A stretch of 64,000 bases of DNA from positions 2,005,800 to 2,069,799 of the forward strand of contig OY282441.1 of NCBI GenBank assembly GCA_958296105.1, read 5' to 3'. Numbering within the stretch: the first letter of the stretch is position 1; each line of letters opens with the position of its first letter. Below the pieces are notes generated by a model that was given only the letters and a program-made list of their open reading frames with translations, was not told the DNA's origin and searched no databases. The position numbers were made by a program, and so were the translations under genes. Shown here piece by piece: positions 45,401-52,635 of the stretch. This DNA comes from an uncultured Dehalococcoidia bacterium. Its GTDB lineage: Bacteria; Chloroflexota; Dehalococcoidia; Lucifugimonadales; UBA1123.

Positions 45401-46090
45401 TACTGCATAGTTGCCGTCTATGTCAGTTGTTGTGTCAAAGTCAATTATGACGCTCCATTGGACACTGGCCAAGGCAGTCCAATCACGAATATCGACACCC
45501 GGCTCCCTATTGAAGACCGCGATGTAGACTCTCCGAGGATCGAAGCCATCACAAGCCCGATAGAATTGTTCCCAGGCTCCACTCAGTGTGTCAGTAGAGG
45601 ATGGCTCATTTTGGATTTGACTCCATGCGTTGATACGAGCAAAGTCAGTCTTATCGGCCTCGGTATTCTGTGTGTTTCTTCGGATGTACACGCACCCACG
45701 CCGCAGAACTCCATAGTCGGCGCGAGGCATAATAGGGACAGGCTGGCCGCAAGGAATTTCGATCAGACCCAGTTCTACGCTGTCATGCACTACTTGTCGG
45801 TAGGTGAATCTGGGAGTGGGCTCTACTTTGCCAGAAACGATGCTCCCCAGCATGGCCTCGTCAGGATGATCGGTCACCCCGTTAGTCCCTCTGACCTTGC
45901 CGGACTGCTCCTGAACGCCCACGAGTATGTACGCAGGGCCACTCCTGGGAGTGTTGGCCATCGCCACAATGTCTTTGATGAATTTCGACTTGCTGTAATT
46001 TTTGTTAAAGTTATACTGACCCGACTTGAAGTCCAGATCATCAGACTCTTGACGCTGTAGCAGATTCTCTATCAGCTGTCGGTCTTCCAT
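42434..46090 (-). CDS. SAMD9-like protein: AlbA_2 (Schlafen) domain, STAND-type P-loop NTPase, helical repeats, C-terminal OB-like domain
   Basis: The 1218-residue product starts at ATG 46090; open sequence further upstream is translation of the tRNA. Residues about 14-140 form an AlbA_2/Schlafen domain (ESDDLDFK, DIVAMANTPRSGPAYILVGV). Residues about 170-400 contain alpha/beta segments like the middle region of SAMD9. FLRGSTVAWYDL (423-434) leads to the P-loop HLPGAGGTTVARRIAW (469-484), a GGTT-type Walker A without Lys as in SAMD9, then Walker B VLVLIDLPG. A winged-helix-like part, TPR-like helices (EEPHFWAHLGRFY) and a terminal beta domain ending VEFFLGFSYDGLRAWSV follow. SAMD9 ends very similarly. 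Predicted role: antiviral sensor with tRNA/RNA-directed activity (inference). Confidence 0.85.
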   Translation of the reverse strand: MEDRQLIENLLQRQESDDLDFKSGQYNFNKNYSKSKFIKDIVAMANTPRSGPAYILVGVQEQSGKVRGTNGVTDHPDEAMLGSIVSGKVEPTPRFTYRQVVHDSVELGLIEIPCGQPVPIMPRADYGVLRRGCVYIRRNTQNTEADKTDFARINAWSQIQNEPSSTDTLSGAWEQFYRACDGFDPRRVYIAVFNREPGVDIRDWTALASVQWSVIIDFDTTTDIDGNYAVAKGPFGERLALQLSALDDSISMTRRSTVWVAAAGLDSRPTTNPSDNWRDWNRSKVPRLERTINDLASITEPSPVTLVVFGGEKGYISTICEIVDRAFAHRVEYLFANPDMKYYREIAERFDASTVATALPDICQGLRELRSDSGQVKETLFPKLNGGTAAITPDRARWMEEQLELVHWNVGLSINEQTDGDLFLRGSTVAWYDLNIGAVDADRDVTTKLEQQIRREIEARATRRVNLWHLPGAGGTTVARRIAWNIHGQFPTVGTREIQPQQTAERLRYLFGETRLPVLVLIDLPGVTKEVVDRLYDELRGAHIPAVLFNVERRFNPSVVGSGAHYLDAMLTTREAVRLSGVLATRVPERQAALESLIDETDRRKRSPFYFGLTAYGRDFQGIEPYVEARLSQVADPVRYAVLHMAFAYYYGQVPLSLQTFGAVFSIPTPKLVTMSKVIPDYVRELLVDDNYKVRPAHQLIAEEILQQELSHETGGRRNWNWRTGLADLATRFIDLLADLPHRGRGTISDVLRAVLIERSSAESPAGPWETQFSSLLEDIPSVDGRRRVLEHLTNTFPEEPHFWAHLGRFYSRVDQDHRKAHTAHQTALGLLPNDPLLHHMAGMGRRAELYGMLDSIDSDFSREYEAKIFEVAGEASREFESARALDRRSEYSYISQVQMFQRVVGTVSRAKGYHNEVMRFLTLPGNDSYRELVDRAQNLLSDLALIKGGEIPSQLQVTLQAGLKGLYGKYSEAIQHLTNVLDRPGSFRPPIRRAIIRAYAARRKDDWSRLTDRELARVVELASENIEEEPASDYNLRLWLRAVRTENVLSVDSATEKLAYKRLQNPSVDTTYYLYIMKFLQLEAGDLAVAREVPSLIWECSQLAQDLSRTTTSFEWMGNRAGLAALVHVSTLGAWDDKKQFWPNTEHLRSLRGRIAQIRNQGSGEIELPSGLRVFFIPSRGAVPGGYIAGQDIGREVEFFLGFSYDGLRAWSVRDPG

Positions 46091-46124
46091 CAAACCAGCC
46101 TTCGCTTGCTTGATTGTAGACGAA

Positions 46125-46170
46125 TTGGTGGAGCTGGGGGGACTCGAACCCCCTACCTCTTCAATGCCAT
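46125..46170 (-). repeat. Right attachment-site copy within intact tRNA-Ala
   Basis: 46-bp perfect partner of 41855-41900. It runs from one base past the CCA end into the anticodon loop of the intact tRNA gene. Confidence 0.93.
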
Positions 46171-46201
46171 TGAAGCGCTCTCCCAGATGAGCTACAGCCC
46201 C
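46126..46201 (-). tRNA. tRNA-Ala (GGC), CCA encoded
   Basis: The 76-nt minus-strand sequence folds as a standard tRNA. The acceptor GGGGCTG pairs with CAGCTCC (one G-T), the D-arm contains AGCTC..GAGC, the anticodon stem CTTCA/TGAAG encloses loop ATGGCAT with anticodon GGC, the T-arm reads GGGGGTTCGAGTCCCCC, and A73 plus CCA are encoded. It is the integration target of the island to its left; the SAMD9-like gene starts 35 bp beyond its 3' end. Confidence 0.96.
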
Positions 46202-46229
46202 ACTGCTCACTCGTAGAGGGACAAGCCTG

Positions 46230-46259
46230 ACTATAGCAAACAGCCACGCAGCCGCGCAA
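46230..46259 (-). promoter_or_regulatory. Probable tRNA-Ala promoter
   Basis: On the minus strand TTGCGC (46259-46254) and TATAGT (46235-46230) are spaced by 18 bp, about 28 bp upstream of the tRNA 5' end. Only 35 bp separates the tRNA from the SAMD9-like ATG and no other promoter is evident there, so read-through from this promoter probably drives the island gene. Confidence 0.5.
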
Positions 46260-46355
46260 CGAATGAGTCTGACGGGGTTTCGTTCGCCACGGCCTCGCCA
46301 ATCGTTTGGATGCAGGCGCAGAGCATCTCGACTCTTGGGGAGCGGTCTATGAGAT

Positions 46356-46560
46356 GTCGAACAGAAACTCAGCGTCCGCTGACGCCGTATGTTATACAGG
46401 GCGCTCGGCGCGCGCCCGTACAAGCGCAGGTGAGCCGTCGAACAGAAACTCAGCGTCCGCTGACGCCGTATGTATAACAGGGCGCTCGGCGCGCCCCCGT
46501 ACAAGCGCAGGTGAGCCGTCGAACAGAAACTCAGCGCCCGCTGACGCGGTGCATCTCGGC
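46356..46560 (-). repeat. 81-bp tandem repeat carrying the 3' end of the RraA-like gene
   Basis: GTCGAACAGAAACTCAGCG begins at 46356, 46437 and 46518 (period 81). The third copy is the true end of the RraA-like gene (TCA, its stop complement, at 46531). The first two are vestiges of that gene end with a GC-rich GGGCGCTCGGCGCGC palindrome between them. The rest of the 329-bp gap to the tRNA holds no gene apart from the tRNA promoter. Confidence 0.9.
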
Positions 46561-47268
46561 TATCAGGTCGTCTGTGGGCGGGTAGTATTTGCCGGGCGCA
46601 ACCCCCTCGGCGCGCACCTTCTGCTTGATGTAGTTCTCCGCGTCCTCGTGTTCGACCGCCCACTCCAGCACCGCCTCCGCCATCCAGGACGGCACCACCA
46701 GAACGCCGTCGTTGTCGCCCACGATCACGTCTCCCGGTCTGACCAGCGCGCCGCCGCATTGGATCTGCACGTTCTCCTCTGCGGGCGTAAACTCGGGGTT
46801 GCCGTGGAAGCTGCGGTGCTTGGCGTACACCGCTAGGCCGTAGCCCTCCTCGGTTATGACGTCGAGGTCGCGGATCGCTCCGTCTATGATCACCCCGTCA
46901 GCGTTGTTCATCGCAAGTTGGAGCAGCTTCACGTCTCCAGCCACGACGTCGCGCCTTGCGCCCATGATGTCGGCGACCAGCACGTCCCCCGGGCCGCAAC
47001 GCCCCATGGCGATGTATTCGGGGTCTGACTCTCCGCCCGGCTTTTCGGCAGTCAGATCGGCGCGCGTGGGCAGGAATCTGAGCGTTCGCGCACGCGCCGC
47101 TAGCCGCTGGCCGGGCGGAAACGGCGTGAAGTTGACGAGTCCCTCGCACACGTTGACAGTCGATCCGAACGAGCGGACGCCGCTGTAAACCGTCGCGCTG
47201 GGAATCGTCTTGAGTCCATCTAGGACTTCCTGAGAGACATTCACCGGCTTCATGTCGAAAGCTGCCAT
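46531..47268 (-). CDS. RraA/HMG-aldolase family protein
   Basis: The 245-residue protein has the RraA-like fold signatures [35 protein letters not shown] (with the conserved R-D) and [16 protein letters not shown]. Family members include 4-hydroxy-4-methyl-2-oxoglutarate/oxaloacetate aldolases and RNase E regulators. In a Chloroflexota-like genome without classical RNase E control, an aldolase or decarboxylase role is likelier. CGAGGAGG precedes the ATG. The 3' end is duplicated twice downstream. Confidence 0.9.
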   Translation of the reverse strand: MAAFDMKPVNVSQEVLDGLKTIPSATVYSGVRSFGSTVNVCEGLVNFTPFPPGQRLAARARTLRFLPTRADLTAEKPGGESDPEYIAMGRCGPGDVLVADIMGARRDVVAGDVKLLQLAMNNADGVIIDGAIRDLDVITEEGYGLAVYAKHRSFHGNPEFTPAEENVQIQCGGALVRPGDVIVGDNDGVLVVPSWMAEAVLEWAVEHEDAENYIKQKVRAEGVAPGKYYPPTDDLIAEMHRVSGR

Positions 47269-47468
47269 CTTTCCTCCTCGCTGTGGCTGTCATGCTGTGG
47301 CTGTATGCGCCGATGATATGTAGCGCGAGAGACGGTGTCAATGCGAGGAGCGAGGCGGCCTCGATGAGTTTGTCTCGGCAGCTTCCCAAGATGCCCACTT
47401 GTTGGCAAGATACTCACTTGGATTGTGATATGGCAGTGATAATTCTGAGGCTCCGCCCGTTTCGCTTG

Positions 47469-47498
47469 TTGACCCAAGTCCATATCCGAACATATAAT
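47469..47498 (+). promoter_or_regulatory. Sigma70-type promoter of the peptide ABC operon
   Basis: TTGACC (47469-47474) and a perfect TATAAT (47493-47498) are separated by 18 bp, with the first gene of the operon starting at 47595. The 326-bp divergent gap (47269-47594) is otherwise AT-richer than its surroundings and holds no gene. Confidence 0.72.
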
Positions 47499-47594
47499 GC
47501 GACACAATACAGAATGGCTATTCCTGAATCGGGTGGAAACGGCCCCCGAGTTGGCCGATAGCACTCGGTGGAAACATCCAAAAAGGAGAAGTAA

Positions 47595-49457
47595 ATGCGA
47601 AGTTCGAAATTTATACTGTTGGGATTGGTGGCGCTTACTCTAGCTTTCGCCCTCGCGTGCGCAAGCTCGGAGCAGCCCGTCGCGCCCGCTCAGCCCGCCG
47701 CGCCCGCGCCGGCTCAGCAGGCGGCAGCCGCGCCATCCATGCAGATGCAGCAGCCCGCCGCGCCCGCTCAGCCAGCGCCCGCCGCGCCCGCCGAGGCTGC
47801 GGCACAGGCCCCGGCCGGAACGAGCGTCCAGGCGCCGTCAGTCGAAGCCGTCAGGCCAGCTTCCAGGCCTATCGAGGTGATGATGGGCGAGGCGAAGATG
47901 GGCGGCACCCTGAAGTACGTGCCGCAGGGTTCGATCAAGATCATCGACCCCATCGCCACAGGCGCCATCGTCACAGGTACGGTGGGACGCCACTCCTACG
48001 ACCAGCTGTTCTGGCGCGACAAGAACTACAACATCTTCCCGCAGATGCTCGACAGCTGGAGCGTCAGCGACGACGGCACCCAGTACACCTTCGTGGTCAG
48101 GGCGGGCCAGAAGTTCCACAACGGCGACCCGCTGCGCATGAAGGACATTGCGGAGTCTCACAACAGGTTCGCGCGCGTCGATCCGCTCGGACGTCAGCTT
48201 CTGGGCATCTCGGCGGGCAACGAGGGCAAGGAGCGCACCGAACATATCTTCAATCAGACGCTCGACGAGACGAACAACACCATCGTCATGACTTTCGAAA
48301 AGCCCACCGCTATGGTGCTGGAGTTCTTGGCGCAGCTCGACCCGCGCCAGCCTTCGGTGATGCACGAAGACATCTGGCAGCTCGCGCCCGGCGAGCCTGT
48401 GCAGGATGCCATCGGCACAGCCTCCTACATGATGACGGAGTGGGTCCCCCAAGAGAGACTGGTGTTCGAGCAGTTCGCCGACTACGTGCCTAACACGGGT
48501 GAGCCGTGGGACTTCACCAAGGGCGAGATCAATCAGTACTTGGATGGCTTCGTGGCGCTGGACATTCCCGACCACGCCACCCGTGTGGCAGCGCTTCAGG
48601 TCGGCGAGGTCGACGTGCTGGACGACTTCAGGCTGGACCTTGCCTTCACGCTGGAGGGCAACCCGGACATCGTCTGGTCTCCCATACGCGACGGCAACTA
48701 CGGCGTTCACGGCTTCAACTTCCGACATCCGCCGTTCGACGTAAGCGAGGCGGGACGGCTGGCGCGCCGCGCAGTGTACGCCGCCTCTCCGAACGACAAG
48801 ATCATGCAGGCGGCGGTGGGCGACAGCCAGTTCTGGACGGAGTGCTATATAGAGATCCACTGCGGAACGCCATGGAAGACCGTGGTGGCAGATGACATCC
48901 AGGTGGAGGGCATCAAGACCCTCTCCGGAAACTTGGATCTGGGGCGGCAGCTGCTCGACGAAGCGGCGACCCACGACCCCATGATAAAGGACTACCCCGT
49001 GCGCCTCATAGCAGCCTCGGACATGCCGTTCATGCCCGAAGCCGGCTTGGTGATGCACGAGGCGCTCAAAGACTTGGGCTTCACCAACGTCGAGCTGGTT
49101 TCGCTGGACTGGGCGAGCCGCATTGCGCTGACGGGCAGCGACGGCCCATGGGAGATAGCGACCTCTTGGTCCAACTTCGCCAACGGCCTCAACCCGCTCG
49201 CGCCGTCCATGGCGTCCAGCGGCAGCGGTGGATGGGAGGAGCCTCGCATCACGGAGCTGCGCGATAAGTTCCTAGTAGAGACCGACCCAGAGAAGCTCCA
49301 GGTGCTGTTCGACGACATGAACCGCGTTCTGTACGACAACCCCGCTCGCGTGTGGCACTTCATGTTCTCGCCGCCGCGCGCCACGAGAGCGGACGTCAAG
49401 AACTTCTGCCTGGACTGCCTGTTCCCGATCCTCCACAACGTGTGGCTGGACAGGTAG
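47595..49457 (+). CDS. ABC transporter substrate-binding lipoprotein, family 5 (peptide/nickel type)
   Basis: The 620-residue product has a lipoprotein signal (ILLGLVALTLAFALAC), an Ala/Pro/Gln-rich linker (about residues 25-95) and an SBP_bac_5 domain (VMMGEAKMGGTLKYV, SWSVSDDGTQYTFVVRAGQKFHNGDPL, EFLAQLDPRQPSVMHEDIW). AAAAGGAGAA lies ahead of the ATG. It binds peptide- or opine-like ligands for the permeases downstream; ligand unknown. Confidence 0.94.
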   Translation: MRSSKFILLGLVALTLAFALACASSEQPVAPAQPAAPAPAQQAAAAPSMQMQQPAAPAQPAPAAPAEAAAQAPAGTSVQAPSVEAVRPASRPIEVMMGEAKMGGTLKYVPQGSIKIIDPIATGAIVTGTVGRHSYDQLFWRDKNYNIFPQMLDSWSVSDDGTQYTFVVRAGQKFHNGDPLRMKDIAESHNRFARVDPLGRQLLGISAGNEGKERTEHIFNQTLDETNNTIVMTFEKPTAMVLEFLAQLDPRQPSVMHEDIWQLAPGEPVQDAIGTASYMMTEWVPQERLVFEQFADYVPNTGEPWDFTKGEINQYLDGFVALDIPDHATRVAALQVGEVDVLDDFRLDLAFTLEGNPDIVWSPIRDGNYGVHGFNFRHPPFDVSEAGRLARRAVYAASPNDKIMQAAVGDSQFWTECYIEIHCGTPWKTVVADDIQVEGIKTLSGNLDLGRQLLDEAATHDPMIKDYPVRLIAASDMPFMPEAGLVMHEALKDLGFTNVELVSLDWASRIALTGSDGPWEIATSWSNFANGLNPLAPSMASSGSGGWEEPRITELRDKFLVETDPEKLQVLFDDMNRVLYDNPARVWHFMFSPPRATRADVKNFCLDCLFPILHNVWLDR

Positions 49458-49565
49458 CCCTCGCGGGAAGACCTGAAAGACCGACCGAGCGAGACTTCGG
49501 CGACGTAGCCACTGTCTCGCTCGGTCCGGTTTCGACCCGTACAAGGCCGGCAGGAGACGGCGTGT

Positions 49566-50123
49566 ATGACAATGGAGATTCAAGAACGTCCCGAGTTTGC
49601 GGGGCGGATAGCCAGGCTCGAAGGCGCCTATGAGCAGGTGGATCAGCGGCTGTTCAGTATGGATCAGCGGCTGTTCGGCATGGCCAATCGGATGGACAGC
49701 ATGGATCAGCGGCTGTTCAGTCTCGAGCAGAGCGCGGCGGCCATGCGCTTGGACGTGGACGCCCTGCGTTCTGACGTAGCTGCGCTTGGATCCCAAGTAG
49801 ATGCCCTGCGCTCGGAATTGAACGCGGTGAACACGAGGCTGGACAGCATGGACGGCCGGCTCGGTGGCGTGGAAGTTCGGCTCGGTGGCGTGGAAGTTCG
49901 GCTGGATGGTATAGAAGGTCGACTGGATGGCATAGACAACCGGCTGGATCGCATGGAAGATCGCTCCGACAGCCAGTTCGTCGAGGTGAATAGACGATTG
50001 GCACAGATAGATCAGCGGATAGACGCTATGGGAAGAGAGATCAGATACATTATGGGAATGATGATCGTGATGTTTTTGGGTATTGTGGGTTTGGCGGTAA
50101 GTCTGTTCGTCACTGCGGGCTGA
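49566..50123 (+). CDS. Coiled-coil protein with C-terminal membrane anchor
   Basis: The 185-residue product consists of heptad and 11-residue coiled-coil repeats (QRLFSMDQRLFGM, VEVRLGGVEVRLDGIEGRLDGI) and ends in one membrane helix (MGMMIVMFLGIVGLAVSLFV). An AGGAG precedes the ATG. It lies between the substrate-binding protein and the permease genes and probably shares their transcript. A repeated 21-bp segment at about 49851-49892 shows recent internal duplication. Similar small coiled-coil anchors occur at 6607 and 6940, but with the membrane helix at the N-terminus. Confidence 0.8.
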   Translation: MTMEIQERPEFAGRIARLEGAYEQVDQRLFSMDQRLFGMANRMDSMDQRLFSLEQSAAAMRLDVDALRSDVAALGSQVDALRSELNAVNTRLDSMDGRLGGVEVRLGGVEVRLDGIEGRLDGIDNRLDRMEDRSDSQFVEVNRRLAQIDQRIDAMGREIRYIMGMMIVMFLGIVGLAVSLFVTAG

Positions 50124-50133
50124 GGCAAGATTC

Positions 50134-51087
50134 ATGCTGCCGTACATCCTCAGAAGAGTCATGCTGGCCGTACCCGTCTTCTTGGCGGTGTCCGTCATCA
50201 CGTTCTCGATCATGCAGCTGGCGCCCGGAGATCCGGCGGCGATTCTGCTCGGCGGCGACTTCTTGCTGATCGCAACCGAAGAAGATATCCAGGAGGCGCG
50301 GGAGCAGCTCGGAGTTAACAGGCCAGCGGTGGTGCAGTATCTGGACTGGTTCACGGGCTTCTTCCGCGGCGACATGGGTACGTCTCTGTTCACGGGCAAA
50401 TCCGTCTGGGAGCTGGTCTCTCCCCGCATCGAGCCGACCTTCTCGATGATACTCATGGGCATCTTCATAGCGGTCGCGCTCGGCATACCGCTCGGCATAC
50501 TCGCTGCGTGGAAGTCCAACACGTGGATAGACCGCGTGGTCATGATCTTCGCGGTGGTCGGGTTTGCAATGCCCGGCTTCTGGCTCGCGTTCAACCTGAT
50601 ATGGCTGTTCAGCGTGGTTCTCGGCTGGTTCCCCGTCTTCGGCTCGGTCAACTTCTCGGACAGCCCCACGCAGTTCCTGCGCCACATGACCCTGCCCGCC
50701 ATATCCGTAGGCACCAGCCTCATGGCGCTGAACGCCAGAATGACGCGCTCCAGCGTTCTGGAAGTGCTGAAGGACGACTTCATCCGCACGGCGCGCGCCA
50801 AGGGACTGGTGGATAGGGTGGTGCTGTTCAGGCACGCATTCAGGGCTGCGTCCATGCCAATCGTAACCATAGTTGGACTCAGCTTCGCGGGAGCCGTGAC
50901 GGGCGCGACTCTCACCGAAGTCGTATTCGCCATCCCCGGCATGGGCAGGCTGTTCGTAGGGTCCGTCACAGACCGGGATTTCCCCGTCATACAGGGGCTG
51001 ATGATGATATTCGCTGGCGCATACGTCTTCCTGAATCTGGCAGTCGATATACTCTACGCCTATCTCGACCCAAGGGTGCGATACTAA
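50134..51087 (+). CDS. Peptide-type ABC transporter permease (DppB-like)
   Basis: The 317-residue integral membrane protein has the DppB N-terminus (MLPYILRRVMLAVPVFLAVS), the periplasmic loop REQLGVNRPAVVQYLDW with FFRGDMGTSL, and the cytoplasmic EAA loop DDFIRTARAKGLVDRVVLFRHA, which docks the ATPase. About six membrane helices. The stop overlaps the next permease start (TAATG), so the two permeases are coupled. The ATPase subunits are not adjacent. Confidence 0.95.
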   Translation: MLPYILRRVMLAVPVFLAVSVITFSIMQLAPGDPAAILLGGDFLLIATEEDIQEAREQLGVNRPAVVQYLDWFTGFFRGDMGTSLFTGKSVWELVSPRIEPTFSMILMGIFIAVALGIPLGILAAWKSNTWIDRVVMIFAVVGFAMPGFWLAFNLIWLFSVVLGWFPVFGSVNFSDSPTQFLRHMTLPAISVGTSLMALNARMTRSSVLEVLKDDFIRTARAKGLVDRVVLFRHAFRAASMPIVTIVGLSFAGAVTGATLTEVVFAIPGMGRLFVGSVTDRDFPVIQGLMMIFAGAYVFLNLAVDILYAYLDPRVRY

Positions 51088-51983
51088 TGGCGGCAGGACA
51101 GACAGAAGCGCGCGCCGAGCTGCAAGCGCGCTCACGCTGGAAAAGGCGTTACGTCGGCGCCCGCAGGGCGCTGGGGAAGAACCCCAACATGGCGCTCGGC
51201 TTCGCCATTCTGGCCTTCATGTCTTTCTTCACGGTCTTCGCAGGGACGCTCGACCGCTACGACCCGTTGGAGCTAAACCCGCTCGACCGTCTCCAAGCGC
51301 CGGGCTTGAAGCACTGGTTCGGCACCGATACTACGGGAAGGGACATTTACTCGCGCACGCTTCACGGCGGGCGCGTCTCGATGCTCGTGGGATTCAGCGT
51401 GTCCGTGCTGACAGTGGCGGCGGGCATGATCATCGGCCTCGTATCCGGCTACGACAGGCGCGCGGACATGGTCATCCAGCGATTCATGGACGCGCTGATG
51501 TCGTTCCCCACGCTGCTGCTCGCGCTCGCGCTCATCGCCATGCTCGGAAGCTCGGTCACCAACGTCATCATCGTCATTACAGTGGTGGATACGCCGCGCA
51601 TGGTGAGAATCGTGCGCTCTCAGGTGCTGAGCCTGCGCGAGTTCCAGTTCGTGGAAGCGGCGCGCGCCATCGGAGCGCCCACTTGGCGCGTGCTTATCCA
51701 GCACATCGCGCCCAACACCTTCGCGCCCGTAATCGTGCAGGCAACGTTCGTGTTCGCATCCGCCGTACTGGTCGAAGCCGGACTCAGCTTCTTGGGGCTG
51801 GGCATACCGCCCGATCAGCCAAGCTGGGGCAACATACTCGCTCTTGGGCGAACGTTCCTACAGACCGCCGTCTGGGTGGCGTTCTTCCCCGGCCTGATAC
51901 TCACCATCACTGTTCTGGCGATCAATCTGGTGGGCGATGGCCTGCGCGACGCCCTCGACCCCAAACTGGCGCGACGGGCTTAG
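51087..51983 (+). CDS. Peptide-type ABC transporter permease (DppC-like)
   Basis: The 298-residue partner permease has the DppC N-terminal anchor (ALGFAILAFMSFFTVF), the HWFGTDTTGRDIYSRTLHGGR motif typical of OppC/DppC, and the EAA loop EFQFVEAARAIGAPTWRVLIQH. C-terminal helices follow. Translation is coupled to the DppB-like gene by a one-base overlap. No dppD/dppF-type ATPase genes follow; the next gene is a small membrane protein. Confidence 0.95.
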   Translation: MAAGQTEARAELQARSRWKRRYVGARRALGKNPNMALGFAILAFMSFFTVFAGTLDRYDPLELNPLDRLQAPGLKHWFGTDTTGRDIYSRTLHGGRVSMLVGFSVSVLTVAAGMIIGLVSGYDRRADMVIQRFMDALMSFPTLLLALALIAMLGSSVTNVIIVITVVDTPRMVRIVRSQVLSLREFQFVEAARAIGAPTWRVLIQHIAPNTFAPVIVQATFVFASAVLVEAGLSFLGLGIPPDQPSWGNILALGRTFLQTAVWVAFFPGLILTITVLAINLVGDGLRDALDPKLARRA

Positions 51984-52107
51984 CTAGAGTGGAAAAACTA
52001 CCGAGATCGAGATTCTCCGGATTGAAAGGACGGCCAGTATTCGGGGAGATGAGCCGCGCTCTCCAAAACATCCATGCCCCTGTAAGCCCGCGAGCTAAGA
52101 AGAGTCT

Positions 52108-52557
52108 TTGGAAACGCCCCCCGCGTCTGGTCTGCCGATGTACGCCGCGATCTCGTTCGGACTGAGGGCTTTCGGCGGCTTTGGCCTCTCCGCGCTGCTT
52201 TGCGTCACCTCTGTATTCATTACGTGGGCCGCGTACTACCTTACAGATTACAGCTGGCCGCGTGATGTGTATGTGGTAACGTGGTTCACGATGATGGGCG
52301 TCGCCGCCGGCGCCGGCACTGCCACAGCTTGGCTGGGCAGCGACGTCGGGGGGAAGGCGCGTTCGCTCGGCTGGGTGGCGCTTGGGGTGATCGCGGCGTG
52401 GGCGGCGTACTACTACAAGACCGCCATAGACCCGAACCCAGCCCCCTTCTCCAGCCGAGAGGTGTCGTCCACCGCCATACTGTGGGCGCTGCTCGCCCCC
52501 AACTTGGCTGCGTCCGCCATAGCGCTCTTCCGTCAGATACGCATGGGATCGGTCTAG
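52108..52557 (+). CDS. Small four-helix integral membrane protein, unknown
   Basis: The 149-residue product has four predicted membrane helices (FGLSALLCVTSVFITWAAYYL, WFTMMGVAAGAGTATAWL, WVALGVIAAWAAYYY, ILWALLAPNLAASAIALF). The start may be TTG at 52108 or ATG at 52138. I recognise no family. It follows the permeases after 124 bp in the same direction. Its last 36 bases, including the TAG, are duplicated 73 bp downstream next to the end of the convergent ASPIC gene. Confidence 0.65.
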   Translation: METPPASGLPMYAAISFGLRAFGGFGLSALLCVTSVFITWAAYYLTDYSWPRDVYVVTWFTMMGVAAGAGTATAWLGSDVGGKARSLGWVALGVIAAWAAYYYKTAIDPNPAPFSSREVSSTAILWALLAPNLAASAIALFRQIRMGSV

Positions 52558-52635
52558 CCCGGGTATGACTGGCGGAATGGCGCGCATCACGATAAAGCTC
52601 TTCCGTCAGATACGCATGGGATCGGTCTAGCCCGG
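52524..52635 (+). repeat. 39-bp direct repeat of a convergent gene junction
   Basis: GCTCTTCCGTCAGATACGCA through GTCTAGCCCGG occurs at 52524-52562 and 52597-52635. CTAG in each copy supplies the rightward gene's TAG and the leftward ASPIC gene's TAG, so both convergent stops once shared one tetranucleotide before duplication separated them. Confidence 0.92.

Larger units (their letters stand above)
41855..46170. mobile_element. 4.27-kb island integrated at the 3' half of tRNA-Ala(GGC)
   Basis: Two perfect 46-bp direct repeats, 41855-41900 and 46125-46170, equal the 3' half of the tRNA-Ala gene including CCA. The right copy is part of the intact tRNA; the left copy is a fragment without a 5' half. 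This is the classic footprint of tyrosine-recombinase integration at a tRNA gene. The island holds only two leftward genes and a hairpin. No integrase, excisionase or transposase is present, so it must be mobilised in trans or be an immobile remnant. Its base composition looks less GC-rich than the flanks. Confidence 0.85.

Noticed and set aside
46091-46759. A 223-codon N-terminal extension of the SAMD9-like gene
   Set aside because: It translates the tRNA-Ala gene and the 81-bp repeats; the conserved AlbA_2 domain begins just after ATG 46090.
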